Shown: positions 4,529-5,362 of the stretch, in pieces
Position numbering within the stretch: the stretch's first letter is position 1
How the letters are laid out: each line of letters starts with the position of its first letter
DNA from: Desulfuromonadales bacterium
GTDB lineage: Bacteria > Desulfobacterota > Desulfuromonadia > Desulfuromonadales > BM103
Direction of reading: 5' to 3'
Assembly: GCA_030614505.1 (NCBI GenBank)
Contig: JAUWTX010000166.1
Span: forward strand, 1-5,362
Length of the DNA stretch: 5,362 nt
Program-made: the position numbers and the translations under genes
Notes under the pieces: model-generated
What the model was told of the DNA's origin: nothing
Seen by the model: the letters and a program-made list of their open reading frames with translations, nothing else
Databases searched by the model: none

Positions 4529-5362
4529 ATGAAAATACTTGTCATCGGTGGTGGTGGTCGCGAGCATACGCTGGTCTGGAAGATTGCGCAGTCGCCACTA
4601 GTCGATACGATTTACTGTGCACCGGGTAATCCGGGGATCGCGGGTTTGGCGGACTGCGTCCATATTCCTGCTGACGATATAGACGCCCTGCTCGACTTTG
4701 CCAAAGCCGAGAAGATCGACCTGACCGTGGTCGGTCCGGAAGTGCCCTTGACCATGGGTATTGTCGACCGGTTTCAGGAGGCAGGCCTGGAGATCTTCGG
4801 CCCGAATCAGGCGGCCGCCCGTATCGAGGGCAGCAAGAGTTTCTCCAAGGATTTGATGGCCAAGTACGCTATCCCGACTGCCGCTTATCAGACTTTTTCG
4901 GATCGTGATGCCGCTGTCGCCTATATCAAGGAGCAGGGTGCGCCAATCGTCGTCAAGGCCGATGGCCTTGCCGCCGGTAAAGGTGTGATCGTCGCCATGA
5001 GCGAGGAGCAGGCAATTGCTGCCATTGATGACATCATGCTCGACAAGGTGTTTGGAGAAGCCGGGGCGAGTGTTGTCATCGAAGAATTTATGGATGGTGA
5101 AGAAGCCTCGTTCTTTGCTTTTACCGACGGCACGAATATCCTGCCTCTGGCCTCATCGCAGGATCACAAGCGAGCCTTTGACGGCGATGAAGGGCCGAAT
5201 ACCGGTGGCATGGGAGCCTACTCCCCGGCTCCGGTTGTGACGGCTGCACTCCACGATGAAATTGTCGAAACTATTGTCAAACCGACCATTGCAGGTATGG
5301 CCAGTGATGGCTGCCCATACAGTGGTATTCTCTATGTTGGTCTGATGATCAAGGATGGCAAA
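4529..5362 (+). CDS. purD: Phosphoribosylamine-glycine ligase (GAR synthetase), C-terminus beyond the window
   Basis: ATP-dependent joining of glycine to phosphoribosylamine, the second step of de novo purine synthesis, in the cytoplasm. The open frame gives 278 residues with no stop before the right edge; the family is about 420-430 residues, so roughly one third is missing. The N-terminal domain starts MKILVIGGGGREHTLVWKI (1-19) with the glycine-rich loop, followed by APGNPGIA (31-38) and VVGPEVPL (67-74). The ATP-grasp region shows GSKSFSKDLM (101-110), VVKADGLAAGKGVIVA (141-156), VIEEFMDGEEAS (183-194), SSQDHKRAFDGDEGPNTGGM (209-228) and GAYSPAP (229-235). An AAGGAA site seven bases before the ATG sets the start. 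It follows purH after a 113-base gap, filled by an inverted repeat, and probably shares its transcript. Confidence 0.96.
   Translation, partial: MKILVIGGGGREHTLVWKIAQSPLVDTIYCAPGNPGIAGLADCVHIPADDIDALLDFAKAEKIDLTVVGPEVPLTMGIVDRFQEAGLEIFGPNQAAARIEGSKSFSKDLMAKYAIPTAAYQTFSDRDAAVAYIKEQGAPIVVKADGLAAGKGVIVAMSEEQAIAAIDDIMLDKVFGEAGASVVIEEFMDGEEASFFAFTDGTNILPLASSQDHKRAFDGDEGPNTGGMGAYSPAPVVTAALHDEIVETIVKPTIAGMASDGCPYSGILYVGLMIKDGK

Overview
The window looks like a stretch of a Desulfuromonadales-type (Geobacter/Pelobacter/Desulfuromonas-like) chromosome. That placement is an inference. It rests on protein style, moderate GC, strong Shine-Dalgarno sites, the presence of a RACo-type ASKHA gene, and purine/pyrimidine-asymmetric intergenic inverted repeats of a kind I associate with that group. 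It is not backed by a database comparison.

Layout. Bases 1-329 form one imperfect, gap-free inverted repeat centred on base 165. It contains the whole upstream region of the first gene plus its first ten codons and part of the eleventh. Two complete genes follow on the plus strand with overlapping stop and start (TGATG): alanine racemase (alr, 298-1419) and a stand-alone ASKHA-fold protein related to the C-terminal part of corrinoid-protein reductive activators (1419-2675). A 174-base gap with a long-loop inverted repeat leads to purH (2850-4415). A 113-base gap with a second, unrelated inverted repeat leads to purD (4529 to beyond the right edge).

Function. Alr makes D-alanine for peptidoglycan. 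PurH catalyses the last two steps of de novo IMP synthesis and PurD an early one, so the right half is a purHD purine cluster. The ASKHA protein has an intact ATPase-type core but lacks the iron-sulfur domain that corrinoid activators use to pass electrons; its role here is unknown.

The most unusual part is the left end. When base n is paired with base 330-n, 136 of 164 pairs are Watson-Crick complementary without any gap. The minus strand of the left arm therefore carries a mirror copy of the alr promoter, ribosome binding site, ATG and N-terminal codons, and reads MSVPRPTRVE towards the left edge. The mismatches avoid the -35, -10, Shine-Dalgarno and a 29-base upstream block, and they gather in the spacers. 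This suggests two divergent, near-identical gene heads, either an inverted alr duplication or a mobile-element (RAYT-like) gene head that shares its 5' region with alr. The sequence left of base 1 would decide.
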